Assembly: GCA_011800805.1 (NCBI GenBank)
Contig: MPNW01000088.1
Span: forward strand, 211,065 to 244,466
Source: Hirudo medicinalis
Lineage: Eukaryota > Annelida > Clitellata > Hirudinida > Hirudinidae
DNA: 33,402 nt
Direction: 5' to 3'
The translations under genes and the position numbers were made by a program. Below are positions 1 to 9,740 of this stretch, piece after piece (position 1 is the stretch's first letter; the number at the start of each line of letters is the position of its first letter). A model generated the notes under the pieces. That model did no database searches. It saw only the letters and a list, made by a program, of their open reading frames with translations, and had not been told where the DNA came from.

Positions 1-227
1 AATTTTCATAGGCCATTTTTTCATACAATGTACTGAAACACATTCGATTTACATACTTATCAATTTTATTGAACTCAGACAAATATTTCGTGCGAATTCC
101 GAGAAAAACTGGAAATACCCAAAATTATATGTAGGAACAAGAAACACTAGGGAGCACAAATTTTCATATTTATTAAAATCAAACCTTTAAATTATTGTTT
201 ATATGAAAGTCAATAATGTTTGTTATC
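1..227. other. AT-rich flank, no gene recognised
   Basis: No reading frame or RNA gene could be supported here. From about 180 the sequence resembles the stretch before the second Tc1 relic (around 7545-7580), so the last 50 bases are probably the 3' untranslated end of the Tc1 element that follows. Confidence 0.5.
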
Positions 228-1176
228 TCATTTCTTAATAATTAACTCTTTAACTCTATTTTTAATGAAACCAGGAAAAGGTTTCAAGCTCTTTTCATCC
301 AGTTTCTTCCAGGCCTTATTCAAAGCATTTTTCAGTTCCTGAACACTGAAATATTCCCATTGGAATATACCTCTCCAGCAAGCAGTCCCCACGTTTTCAA
401 TGGGGTTCAAGTCTGGGGAGTGAGCTGGCCACTTCAGAACCTCCAAATTCCTTTCATGGAAAAAGGTTTTTGTCAGTCTTGATGTGTGAAGCGGGGCATT
501 GTCATGCTGAAAAATGACTGCATCATCTCCAAATTTGTCACACAGCGAAAAGAGGTACTGGTCAATATGTTTCAACATATTTTAGTGAGTTCTGCTTCCC
601 CTCCAAGAAGACGAGTTCAGATGAACCATGAGAGAAAATGGCAGCCCAGACCATCACTGAGCCACCTCCGAAATTTCTGATAAAAATGTTTTTTGGGCCC
701 TCTGACATCGTGCCAATAATATTTGTAGCCATCTAGACCATCCAAATTCAATTTCTTTTCATCTGAAAAAATAACAGAGTCCCAGAGTTCATCTCCGAAC
801 TCACCATCTCTTTTGGCGGATCTTCTTAGAAGTGGTTGGTGCTGACGCTTAACAAACTTCAGGAAACTACTCCTCTGAAGGCATCTGAATACGGTTCATC
901 AACTAACATCCAAATTTAAGTTATTTTTTAAGTCTCTTGTTGAGCTAAACCCCTTGGAAGCTTCGCGGAGGACAACTCGTTTTTCACGTTCAGAAAGTTT
1001 TTGAGGTCTTCCTGGACTAGTTTTGTTCCATAACTTTCAGTATCATTTAAATAATGTCTTATAACCTTTCTAGATCGATTAACCTTCCTAAAAATATCTG
1101 AAATTGGCAAATTCAAGTCTTTAAAGGTATTTATTTGTCCTTTTTCGATATAATTAAGTCTCTTTCCAGAACCCAT
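228..1176 (-). pseudogene. Tc1-type (DD34E) transposase relic
   Basis: Cut-and-paste transposase of the Tc1/mariner superfamily, broken by stops and frameshifts. Read on the minus strand, 1176-928 encodes an N-terminal helix-turn-helix segment (MGSGKRLNYIEKGQ...). The middle (about 925-590) is shifted between frames but keeps the first catalytic aspartate (IFSDEKK) and GGGSVMVWAA. Positions 578-228 keep the second aspartate (FQHDNAPLHTS) and the glutamate (PDLNPIEN), with 34 residues between them, the Tc1 spacing. The C-terminus ends normally in a lysine-rich tail. Terminal inverted repeats could not be placed with confidence. A more decayed relative lies at 7530-8600 on the same strand. The DD34E spacing is seen directly; inactivity is inferred from the breaks. 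Confidence 0.9.
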
Positions 1177-1560
1177 CTATAATAACAAAAAACCAGCAGT
1201 ACTTATATTACATAAGTGAGTTTTGGAAATGGAACCATTTGTATAGAGCCTTATTATAATAATCAGCTTTTGTGAGTCCTGTAATAAATTTTACTGCTAA
1301 ATTTTATTGTATATTAATTGAATACAATTTTGTGAATGATATAAATGATATTTGGGTCAAAAATCAGCAGTAATTTAATAGATAACTGCTCAAATTGTGT
1401 GATTCTTGAACCTGGGCCAAATTTATGCAAATTTATGTAGGTTTGCCCGGAGTGAGGGATCGATACTGTGTCAAGTGAAGTCTGTTGTGCACCTCTGTTG
1501 TCTTCTGAATGGGTTGTGTTAATTGCTCCTTCGCGTCCTTAACCACATGAGGCAATAACT
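1177..1560. other. Tc1 5' flank, otherwise nothing recognised
   Basis: AT-rich DNA. The first 100 bases (TTATTATAATAATC and nearby) resemble those just beyond the second Tc1 relic at 8580-8620, so the transposon probably extends to about 1300. Nothing else was recognised. Confidence 0.4.
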
Positions 1561-1565
1561 TATTG

Positions 1566-1990
1566 CTAACTTATTATTAACTTATAGCTCAACACAGGAA
1601 GTGTGTCCCTCAATCTTCGACCGAAAAGAAGCTGAGCAGGAGACACATTAACCTTAAAAATAGGCGTATTCCTCAGACTTAACAAAGCAAGATGTTGGTC
1701 TGTCCTTGCTTCATCCTTCTTCAGGACATTCTTGATGGTCTGGATGTGTATTTTCAACCATTCCATTTTGACTGCTGATTTCCTGGACTGGTGAATATCC
1801 ACTGCAAACCTTCTACAACATTTGAAAGGACATGTTGTCTGAAATTACAATCATTCGAATGCCTTGTCGGGAGAATATGGACTTCAGTTTTGAGATAGTG
1901 GCTGTCTTGCTTTCTAAACGGGCAACTTCCAGATAGTTACTGAAACAGTCAACCACAAGCAAAAATCCCAAGAATTTAATATAAAAATAT
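1566..1990 (-). pseudogene. Ty3/gypsy-type integrase relic
   Basis: Remnant of the integrase core of an LTR retrotransposon. On the minus strand about 1985-1830 reads a stretch beginning FLLVVDCFSNYLEVARLES and ending RMIVISDNMSFQ, which matches the integrase block around the first two catalytic aspartates (VDxxSxYxE ... SDN). After a stop and frameshift, 1790-1570 reads KNVLKKDEARTDQHLALLSL, RNTPI and SPAQLLFGRRLRDTLP, typical of the end of the Ty3/gypsy integrase core. No LTR, protease or reverse transcriptase is visible nearby. The assignment rests on these motifs; at least one frame change and several stops show it is dead. Confidence 0.85.
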
Positions 1991-3140
1991 CAACCTCAAC
2001 TTTCTGCCAAGGTCTTGTTATTTTAAAAACCATAAACAAAGTTTTATTCATTAAATATTTCAAGAAAAAGTTTTTAAACAAAATTCTGATGAACATTATA
2101 ATAACAGGCTTTTTATTACTATCCTATTCAAATGATTAAAGTAACATATTTGAAGACCAAAAATTACTTGAAGTCATAAATTTTAAGCTTTTCACCAGTT
2201 ACAATCAATTTTTCTCATCCCAAAAAATTTGAAGGCTCTGTCTAATTGACGTTCAAATAAACCAATACTGTAATAGTATTTTAAACTTCTGATTGCATCT
2301 TTAGTACTTTTATTGATAAATCTGACCATTAGTTATATTACATTCTAAATTTACAACAACAAAAACACTAAAAAAACATTTTGTGCGCATTGATGTTGAA
2401 ACTTAACTTTGGCCTTCTATTACTAAAATAGAAGTTAAAATTTTGAATGAAAAGTAATCATACGGCGTGAACATGTCTTGGGGAATATCGGACAAACTTC
2501 ACAGAGATGTTTCACCAATCTTGAAAATTTGTTGTTGAAGTATTTTATCAATATGCAAATGTACGCTGAAGGGAAATTCAATTTCCTCTGATTGTCTTCT
2601 AAAAATCCAAAAATTTGTAAACATTTTATGAACCATGAACCGGTTGAAAGTTGATATTCTCAACCGAAAATAGTTGGATTTCAAGTATGGCACCATACGC
2701 AAAGCATGCAAGGGTGATGAGGAAGAGGAATGCACAATGTTGCTGAAAATATCCTATGCCATTCATTTGGTTACTATTTTTATAATTAAGAAACTGATTT
2801 TCAATTCGAAGAGGTTCTCTTGTTCGATCTCCAAATCACCTAATAAGTTACATGGAAAATCAACAAAAAATAATATTTCAACTAAAAACTTAACCAAGGG
2901 CACAGCTGTTAAAAAATGTCGATAATTCAAGAAATGTGAATGATCGGGTATTATTCCAGAGTTAGTGAAGCTGCAAAGCAGCTTCTACTTCTAGCGAATT
3001 GCTCGGTTCTTCCCGCAAGATGCCTCAGCAGGCACAAATGCAAGCCTATTAAGCGGGCGATTCGCAACTTTGCCATTCAGTCGGATTATTGTTCGGGATC
3101 AACTTCGAGCGCATTCTTGATCATCCGGCGATTTTTGAAG
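1991..3140. other. Intergenic DNA upstream of tropomyosin, no gene recognised
   Basis: Mostly very AT-rich with only short chance frames. From about 2960 to 3130 the composition becomes distinctly more GC-rich, next to the TATA-like box of tropomyosin; this part may be proximal promoter, but no specific factor sites were assigned. Confidence 0.4.
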
Positions 3141-3145
3141 CATTC

Positions 3146-3195
3146 TATATATCTGGTCTTTTGGTTTTTCGATTAATTCACACTAAACAGCCAAA
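3146..3195 (+). promoter_or_regulatory. Core promoter and 5' leader of tropomyosin
   Basis: TATATAT occurs at 3146-3152, and about 30 bases downstream lies TTCACAC (3177-3183), a pyrimidine-adenine context suitable as an initiator. The leader would be about 35 bases before the ATG at 3214. ACTAAACAG at 3182-3190 could instead be a splice acceptor for an upstream non-coding exon; sequence alone does not decide. Confidence 0.45.
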
Positions 3196-3213
3196 ATGTT
3201 GGGTGCCAGCACA

Positions 3214-4662
3214 ATGGATGCAATCAAGAAGAAGATGCAGGCGATGAGATTGGAAAGAGAAAATGCTGTAATTAAAGCTCAAACTCTTGAAGAGAAAGTT
3301 GCTGAACAAAAGGGAATTAACGAAAAGGTAAATACCACTTCATTTAGATTGTATGAATATGAATGGTTCTTTATATATCAGGTAAAATTATTATAAAATT
3401 TCATTAATGTGATTTAGCAAGAGGAGGATATTCAAACTCTGCAGAAGACAATTGCTCAGTTGGAAGGTGAGCTTGATGAAGCACAAACTCATTTGGCAGA
3501 AGCCAATGCAAAGCTTGAAAGTACTGAAAAGCAATTGGCAAATGTATGTTGATAGTTGAGAATTTAATTAAATTTGATCGCTTATAAAATCTCTTGAACA
3601 TTTGCCACCACGTAATAGGCCGAAGGCGAAGTTGGGGGTCTCACAAGAAGGATCAGCTTGCTGGAAGTTGATTACGAACAGACTGCTGTGCGCTTGACCA
3701 CGGCTTCAGAAAAACTTGAAGAAGCTTCAAAAATTGCAGAAGAGGCTGAAAGGTTTGGTGTTTCGCTTTACACATTATTTTTAGCTTAATATCAATTTTT
3801 AGCTTACTATCAATTTTATGTTTGGAACTGTTAAGAGCTCGAAAATCCCTCGAAAGTCGCAGTTTGGCAGATGATGAGAGACTGACATTCTTAGAAACCC
3901 AGCTAAAAGAGGCCAAATATATTTCCGAAGATGCCGATCGAAAATATGATGAAGTCAGTAAAATTGTTTGATTATTTTTTGATGAGCTACTACTAGTTTT
4001 CCTTTATGTTATCAGGCTGCGAGGAAATTGGCAATAGCAGAAGTTGACCTTAACAAGTCGGAAGCGAGACTCGAAGCTGCTGAGCAGTTGGTTTTTTACA
4101 AAAATTTTGCTTAATTGCTATGATATTTAGTGATGCGATTTATTTAGTGAGGCTTTATTATAAAAATTGAATAGAAAAATCAGCGTTCTCGAGGAAGAAT
4201 TGAAAGTAATCGGAAACAATATGAAAGCTCTTGAGATCGCTGAACAAGAAGTAAGAACTTCAGAGAATTACATCAGAGAGAATTTGTCAGAAGTTTCACA
4301 AAACTCAAATTTTATTTAGTGTCTTCAAAGAGAGGACAGCTACGAAGAAACGATACGCGATCTCACTCAAAGATTGAAAGAGGTTGTATTTTGAAAATGC
4401 CATTGTTTGCAACTGAAGGACTTAAACTTTGATACATAATTTACAGGCGGAAAATCGTGCTTCAGAAGCAGAAAGAACTGTTTCAAAGCTGCAGAAGGAA
4501 ATAGACCGACTGGAAGGTCTGTATAATCGTCAACATTGCTATTTTAAATTTTAAGATTAACAATTAAACTTGATCGTAGACGAGTTGCTCCAAGAAAAGG
4601 AGAAGTACAGAGCCATCAGCGAAGAACTGGATGGTACTTTCTCAGAATTGGCCACCCTCTAA
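3214..4662 (+). CDS. Tropomyosin, complete, 9 coding exons
   Basis: Tropomyosin is a two-stranded coiled coil that lies along actin filaments and gates myosin access. Exons: 3214-3327, 3418-3543, 3619-3752, 3836-3953, 4016-4086, 4175-4250, 4320-4382, 4447-4516, 4580-4662. All introns are GT-AG and all phases agree; the sum is 855 bases, 284 codons plus TAA, exactly the usual long-isoform length. That length favours the ATG at 3214 ([18 protein letters not shown]) over the in-frame ATG at 3196, which would add MLGAST. Landmarks are RRISLLE (exon 3), [14 protein letters not shown] (exons 4-5), [20 protein letters not shown] (exon 6), [14 protein letters not shown] (exon 7) and the end [10 protein letters not shown]. 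The heptad pattern runs throughout. Only one version of each exon is seen, so mutually exclusive exons would have to lie outside this span. Introns are 62-90 bp. Confidence 0.97.
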
Positions 4663-4795
4663 TTCAGTCGCTCGACGACACGCACCAGGATTGCGAGGCC
4701 TCAATTAATTTATGTCTTCGTAAAATATATTTTCGGTTGTTTTTTTTATATTAGTCAATGTTTCATTGAACAAAAACCAGTTTTCAAAATTGTGC

Positions 4796-4801
4796 ATTAA
4801 A
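4796..4801 (+). terminator. Poly(A) signal of tropomyosin
   Basis: ATTAAA, the common variant signal, lies 134 bases after the tropomyosin stop. No closer AATAAA was seen. Confidence 0.5.
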
Positions 4802-5420
4802 ATTATTAAATCTAAAAGCTGCAGTATTTAGATCCTCGCATTCATCACTACTCACCTATACTTCGACTCATTTTTTTATTTATTTCTTTCGCATTTTGAT
4901 TCTAAAAAGTATAGTTTACTCACTTGACTTTCAAACTTCGGAGTGTAATTGTAGCTCAGATTCGTCCCTGCAAGCGACGTTAAAAAAAGTCGTTAAGTCA
5001 CATCCAATTCGGTTACACAAAGCGCTCAAGGGATCGGCTAAATACAAATAGACTTGCTTAGATTAACATATAACAAAATAGCATTTTTGAACCTATTCAT
5101 GCGCCGTGATTGACAATGATTCAAGCGAAGTCCAATATAAGCCTGCAACCGAGTACCGACAATTTCTATCTCCCGCTACAAAGAAACTATGAGGCCCGAC
5201 TCGTATTTATCATGAGGAGCGAAGAAGCCACCGATAACTATCACAGCCGCGTCAGGTAACCGATCGATTACAGATTTACCAAACGTTTGAGGACGGAGAA
5301 AAATCCTGTGGGCTGATGCTTGTAAATGAAAGCAAGCGAGTTTATTGGTTAAGAGTATTGTTAATGTATTTTTAAAGTACTGATATTAACGGCTCGGTTC
5401 TATAAAAGGTTCGGAGAGTG
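4802..5420. other. Intergenic, no gene recognised
   Basis: No coding frame of note. There is a small perfect hairpin at about 5318-5337 (GCTTG ... CAAGC), and a TATAAAA at 5401 precedes the duplicated short insertions. This segment is less AT-rich than its surroundings. Confidence 0.4.
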
Positions 5421-5433
5421 CGCGGCGAGACCG

Positions 5434-5492
5434 TTTTGTCCTATTCATCACGTTATGCTGAGGACATTAATAAAATACTACTACTACTACTA
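5434..5492 (+). mobile_element. Short hairpin retroposon, (TAC)n-tailed copy
   Basis: Unit of 59 bases: GTCCT ... AGGAC stem around a loop containing TTCATCACGTTATGC, then ATTAATAAAA and a tail of five TAC units. It is flanked by identical 13-bp copies of CGCGGCGAGACCG (5421-5433 and 5493-5505), a perfect target-site duplication. The core aligns with the units at 5506-5565, 20154-20200, 24078-24138 and the 3' part of the SINE at 23934-24065 (shared TCATC, ATGC, GGAC and TTAAT blocks). That it moved by target-primed reverse transcription is inferred from the duplication and the tail. Confidence 0.7.
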
Positions 5493-5505
5493 CGCGGCGA
5501 GACCG

Positions 5506-5565
5506 CCGAGTCAAAACCATCTTAGTCACGCAACGGACTTTAATCAAATAAATAATAAATAAATA
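5506..5565 (+). mobile_element. Short hairpin retroposon, (AAAT)n-tailed copy
   Basis: Unit of 60 bases with CATCTTAGTCACGCAACGGA then CTTTAATCAAATAAATAATA and further AAAT units. Its 5' flank is the second CGCGGCGAGACCG (5493-5505); its 3' flank is GCGACGGGACCG (5566-5577), which differs from that duplication at two of twelve positions. It therefore appears to have entered the same site as the unit at 5434-5492, next to a copy of the earlier duplication. It is about 90% identical over the core to the copy at 24078-24138. The 5' stem arm is partly eroded (GAGTCAAAA where the other has AAGTCCAAA). Confidence 0.75.
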
Positions 5566-5957
5566 GCGACGGGACCGTCAGTCGTGCCCGGAAAGCGCAG
5601 GAAATGTCGACACGATGGTTCAGGTGGGAGAAAGATGGATGAAATTGTAAATGATGGTTTGATGTATTTGAAGGCTTTAATTTTAGCTGATTTTAAATTA
5701 TAACTATTGAAAGCACCACGGTGATGATGAGTGGTCTGGCCGTCTGAAGCGATACTGTTGCAAACAGGAACATCGGAAGCTATCAGATGTCCAAAGCCTC
5801 GTGAAGAAGTTAGTCTTAATTTAATTAGGTCAGAGCGGCTTGACAACAACTTGATTGAATAAGCCAAAGGAACTGAATGAAGGCCGAGGTCATGTTCATT
5901 GATTCTTCTGCTCAATTGCATGCCCTCCAGTGATTTCGAAAATCTAAATAGAATCAT
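5544..5957 (-). CDS. Hypothetical ORF, 137 codons, doubtful gene
   Basis: Open frame from an ATG at 5957 to a stop inside the short retroposon at 5506-5565, so its last codons are not original. The translation is basic and serine-rich, begins MILFRFSKSLEGMQLSRRIN and contains SDGQTTHHHRG; I recognise no family. CTATTTAG just after the ATG looks like a splice acceptor, so a real exon could begin at about 5943 (FSKSLEGMQL...). Codon content between 5943 and 5710 is balanced compared with the flanks, which is the only support for coding. It may equally be a chance frame in a less AT-rich island. Confidence 0.25.
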   Translation of the reverse strand: MILFRFSKSLEGMQLSRRINEHDLGLHSVPLAYSIKLLSSRSDLIKLRLTSSRGFGHLIASDVPVCNSIASDGQTTHHHRGAFNSYNLKSAKIKAFKYIKPSFTISSIFLPPEPSCRHFLRFPGTTDGPVAIYLLFI

Positions 5958-6275
5958 AAAATATAATGATATATAAGTACTACAACATTTAAGTTATTGT
6001 TTAAACACAAATAAAATTAACTTAACTTTGTGTTAGGGGCCGTTCATAAATTATGCCAACAAAATAGGGGAGGGAGGAGGTTTGAAGAAGTTTGACATTT
6101 TTGACAAGGGGGAGGGAGTTTAAGATTAATTGAAGTCAACAGTGTTATGTTTTATGATAAAAATCTAAATTTTGGCAGATGGATTTACAACATTACTGTT
6201 AGTCCTTCGGTTCAGTCGTCACTGCTTGAACGGATTAGCAAAATCTGTAACCTCTATTCTATGCTGTTTCATAAG

Positions 6276-6680
6276 CAGGGCCGTCGAGAGGAGAGGAGGG
6301 AAAGTGCCCAAGGGCCCAGTCATTTGTAGGGGCCCGCCCAGGTTTTAAAATATTGAAATTTTACAAATCATGACTTTCTTTTACTTTTCCATTACCAAGT
6401 TGCCACAACATATGGGCCCGTGACCGCTGCGCCTACTGTGCCTACTAAGCACTGCCTAGGAGCCTGAATTAGCCGATCTTTTGGGTGCCTTATGAATCCG
6501 GATAGGATGTGAAGGCACTTTTTAATATATATACCATTTATATAGCGCCCTACCCGAGGGCGCCCCTCGGCGGTGTAGGCTGGGTTTCAAACAAGATACA
6601 TTATGACTGTTGCATTACCGCATGCAGGAACGCAACCCATTCGGCCAGCCTGCATGCCGAAATTTCTGTCGGCGGCCCTG
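6276..6680. mobile_element. Nested TIR element with CAGGGCCG ends, hAT-like
   Basis: It starts CAGGGCCGTCGAGAG and ends with the inverse of CAGGGCCGCCGACAG (13 of 15 equal). Flanks TTCATAAG (6268-6275) and TTCACAAA (6681-6688) match at six of eight positions, consistent with an aged 8-bp hAT-type duplication. It lies wholly inside the element at 6036-7298 and carries a SINE in its right half. There is no transposase. Note that the right flank (TTCACAAATCATGTCAAC) also resembles the end of the enclosing element. Confidence 0.55.
6473..6658 (-). mobile_element. tRNA-derived SINE, family 2, copy 1
   Basis: On the minus strand the head carries an A-box-like TGGCCGAATGG and, further on, a degraded B box (TGTTTGAAACCC), the layout of a Ser/Leu-type tRNA, followed by a body that includes GCGCTATATAAATGGTA and GGATAGGATGTGAAGGCAC read on the respective strands. 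The whole unit aligns with 13091-13275 on the opposite strand, including the terminal GGCAC(C/T)CAAAAGATC. The internal RNA polymerase III promoter is inferred from the boxes. Confidence 0.7.
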
Positions 6681-6910
6681 TTCACAAATCATGTCAACGA
6701 AACCTGTTCAGCAATACCGACAATTATGTGATCATGGACATAACAAATTAACACTTGTTTAACAATAAAAAACCTTCAGCCAATTCGAGTGGCCGCAAAA
6801 TGACAGAAAGATCTAATGGCAATTATTGCACACAATGAGAATTCTGATATTTTATGTGCTGAATTGTTAGATGACAATGATGTTGATTTGTCTGGTTTAT
6901 CAGCAAAATT

Positions 6911-6949
6911 GAATCGGACTTAAATCAGGCGACCGAGCAGACCACTTCT
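6911..6949 (-). repeat. Isolated 39-bp block of Tc1 transposase
   Basis: Identical at 37 of 39 positions to 7762-7800 in the second Tc1 relic, where the minus strand encodes the third catalytic block (KWSARSPDLSPI). The flanking bases on either side do not match. Why only this block is duplicated inside another transposon is unclear. Confidence 0.7.
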
Positions 6950-7298
6950 TTCAATAAAATGATGGAAAGGATGAATCCGATACTACGCTTATTATTACAA
7001 TAGAGAAACGTTTGACTTTCCAATGGGAAAATGATAGAGGCTGACATTAAAAAAATTAACAATAATATTGAGTTTAACAGTTATTGTTTTTTATTTCATA
7101 ATAAAATAGTCACAAATTCAAAGTGTTGCAAGGTACAAATTAAAAATTGTAAAACAAGATATATTTTGTGGGGGTTGCCAGTTTTTTTTCTACATAATTT
7201 TGATAGGGTGTCTCTAGAAGTTTGATAGTTGTTGACGAGAGGGATGGAGGGGATCAAAAATTGCCTTAAATTTGTTGACATAATTAATGGACGACCCC

Positions 7299-7529
7299 TT
7301 AGGTTATTTACACAGCGCCTGCCCAAACTCATTTTGTAATCATAATTTTGTTATTACGTGTCATTTTTATACTAATCATTGCTATGACGCTCGTTAAGTT
7401 CGTTAGATATGGAGAGAGATTAATTATATTTAGTATAGATAACAAGTTTTTATAATTTAAGCAAAAAACCGAAAATGAGCAAAAATTCGAAAACCGGCTG
7501 TCATCACAAGGCAGCAAAAATCTTGAATT
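7299..7529. other. AT-rich spacer, nothing recognised
   Basis: Short stretch between the TIR element and the second Tc1 relic; only chance frames are visible. Confidence 0.4.
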
Positions 7530-8600
7530 TTTAGAATTAAACAAACTTTTAAATTATAAAACAAATAAAGTTAATAATGTGTCTTATTACAATTCTTCTT
7601 AATTGCCTCCTGAAGTCTATTTTTTATTGATTCCAAGAAGGTTTCAGACTTCGCTTGATAAACTCTTTCCATGCTTTTCAGAGCTTTTTCCAATTTCTGG
7701 ATGTCAGAATATTGCCTGCTATTGCATTATATTTTATTTGAAAAGCAATACCCATTCATTTGAATGGGACTTAAATCGGGCGACCGAGCAGACCACTTCT
7801 AAACTTTGAGATTCCTGTCATGGAAGAATAACCTTTCGAGGTGTGAATGGAGGCATTATCTTACCTAAAAATAACTTTATCGACTTGAATTTGTCTTACG
7901 GAGGTAGGAGTACTTGTTTAGAGCAACATATTTTGAGAAATTCTGCTTTCCCTCTAAGACCACTGTAACTCTGACGAATGTAGAGAAGGAAACGGCAGCC
8001 CAGCCACTGATGGATCCATCTCCAAGTTTTCATTTAAAAATGATTTTCAAGATCTTCTGACACCATGCCAGTAATATTTGAAGCCGTCTGGGCCATCGAA
8101 ATTATTCTTTTTTCATCAGAGAAAATAACAAAACTCAAGTTCACCATCTCCTTGACCCAGTTAACCAGATCTTCTTGTGAACTTCTGTCAAGGAAAGCTT
8201 GTCAAGAAACTTAAACAATCCTCTTCTCTGAGGGTAATTGCATATTGTAGGCTCAGATACAAATTCAGCTTGTTTTAATTTTACATTGAAGAGTGCTTCC
8301 CTTTGGAAGCTTCACGGACAAATATTCTCTTCTGACGATGATCCAGTTTTCAGGTCTTCCTCACGTAATTCGTTCCATATTTTTCTGAAACTTTCAAAAA
8401 CGTCTGACAATATCTCTGGAACATTTAACTCTCTTTAAAATTTCCGATAATGACATATTTAGCTTGTTTAATGACTTTATTTGTCCTTATTTGTCACTAA
8501 GACGTTTTCCTAAACCCTTCTATAATAACGCTAACAATCTTTATAACAGTCTTAAAATTACTTAACATTGCACTTTATATATGGAACCTTATTATAGTAG
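7530..8600 (-). pseudogene. Second Tc1-type transposase relic, heavily decayed
   Basis: Aligns along its length with the relic at about 180-1300 in the same orientation. Shared parts include a GGCAGCCCAG block (7994-8003 and 643-652), ACACCATGCCAGTAATATTT versus its counterpart near 709, and a similar approach to the 3' end (AATAATGTG). On the minus strand the third catalytic block KWSARSPDLSPI is readable at 7800-7762, but the N-terminal two thirds are broken repeatedly and no long frame is left. The two copies differ at many positions, so they are old or belong to sister subfamilies. Confidence 0.75.
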
Positions 8601-8848
8601 CCCGACTTTATGACCCTTTAAAAAAAATTTTATTTCTTGTACAAAAAGAGACACCAACCTTAAACTTCGAAACGCATCTGAACAACATCAAAGAGATTTT
8701 TCCAAGGAATTTTATTCAAATTTTACTATCGAAACCTAGTGAAATATTATTAAATATGAATGGAAGCATAAAATAATTGAAATTTTGAGCAAATAAATGT
8801 GGTAATTTTTCAAAACGTAAGATTCTTAAAACTTTCGTAACTTTATAG

Positions 8849-8933
8849 CAGGGGCTGTATAATAAATTGTCGGCAGGCGGTTTAGGGATTCCAGTTTGCG
8901 GCCCCCCGCCAAAGTATTCTAGATCCACCCCTG
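8849..8933. mobile_element. Short hAT-end element (CAGGGG ... CCCCTG)
   Basis: 85 bases beginning CAGGGGCTGT and ending ATCCACCCCTG. The right end (GCCAAAGTATTCTAGATCC plus ACCCCTG) is the inverse of the end seen at 20825, 23540-23565 and 24725-24753. No clear duplication flanks it, so it may be a deletion derivative or only an end fragment. Confidence 0.5.
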
Positions 8934-9675
8934 TCCCTGTGCGACATCGACCAAGATTGCAGGCCATCTTTGGTAGTCATCAGAATATGTGATCCTCTTC
9001 AGTCTCTGGTTCGAAAGTGGATTCCATCGCGAAATTCACAAAATATCATCAAAACAGGAAGGTGACTCTGAAGTGTCCAGGTGGACAATGGCAATGGTAC
9101 AACAGTAGACACCTTATGACTTTGTCTTAAAGAGCAGAAATTTTCCTACTTTTTTTTTGAACACGCCAGATGGATTTCTGGTTGAAAATTCAGAATTATG
9201 GAGAAAGTAGGATGCCACCAAAAATGCAACCGTAAAACACCAAGTAACGAGCATCCAAGCAGAAAACAGATGATCTAGATCGAAGATGCCATGAAGTCTG
9301 GCTGATTCAAGAGCGAAGAACAGCAACGCTCAGCCTCAGATCGAACATAACCAGGCAAATCTTTCAAATGCAAAAAAATCCACTTTAATGCATATTCATT
9401 ATATTCAACAGAACTAAGATACATAACTTGGCATTTTAAAGATCTTCTTGTATATTTAAAAGCTATTTCTAATATTTAATTTTAATTTTCTTTATGAAAC
9501 CAATGACAATGGCTGAGAGTACTCGAACATGAGAACTTTGAGGGCGTTGAGCGTCTAAACGTCAATATTTTAAAAATCAAATTTTGGTTGTGATTGCTTT
9601 AAATGATATGAGAAGGTCTGACTTTGTCCAACTTTAATTTTTCATCATATATATCCCACTCACATCTAAAACATT
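8934..9675. other. Downstream of IRF, no gene recognised
   Basis: AT-rich with a T-run at 9153-9161; short open frames here (such as 9326-9114 on the minus strand) resemble no known family and have no splice partners that I could find. Confidence 0.4.
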
Positions 9676-9681
9676 TTTATT
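9676..9681 (-). terminator. Poly(A) signal of the IRF gene
   Basis: AATAAA on the minus strand, 60 bases past the IRF stop codon at 9741-9743. Confidence 0.6.
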
Positions 9682-9740
9682 ATTTCACAACTCTCAATAT
9701 ATGCATACATCAAACAAATATAGTAAAGCGTTATTAATAT

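Larger units (their letters stand above)
6036..7298. mobile_element. TIR element with TTA duplications, PIF/Harbinger-like, non-autonomous
   Basis: The ends form inverted repeats: 6036-6063 begins GGGGCCGTTCATAAATTATG, and the reverse complement of 7298-7271 begins GGGGTCGTCCATTAATTATG, with 24 of 28 positions equal. Both ends are flanked by TTA (6033-6035 and 7299-7301). A 3-bp TTA duplication is characteristic of PIF/Harbinger. Inside each end is a G-rich segment with GAAGTTTGA (about 6086-6120 and 7218-7250), repeated in direct orientation. No transposase frame remains; the interior holds a second TIR element, a SINE and a 39-bp Tc1 piece. The family assignment is an inference from duplication length and termini. 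Confidence 0.75.

Noticed and set aside
486..680. Plus-strand ORF of 64 codons
   Set aside because: It is the antisense of the Tc1 transposase catalytic region.
3196..3213. Upstream ATG as tropomyosin start
   Set aside because: It would add MLGAST to give 290 aa; the ATG at 3214 gives the canonical [11 protein letters not shown] start and exactly 284 aa.
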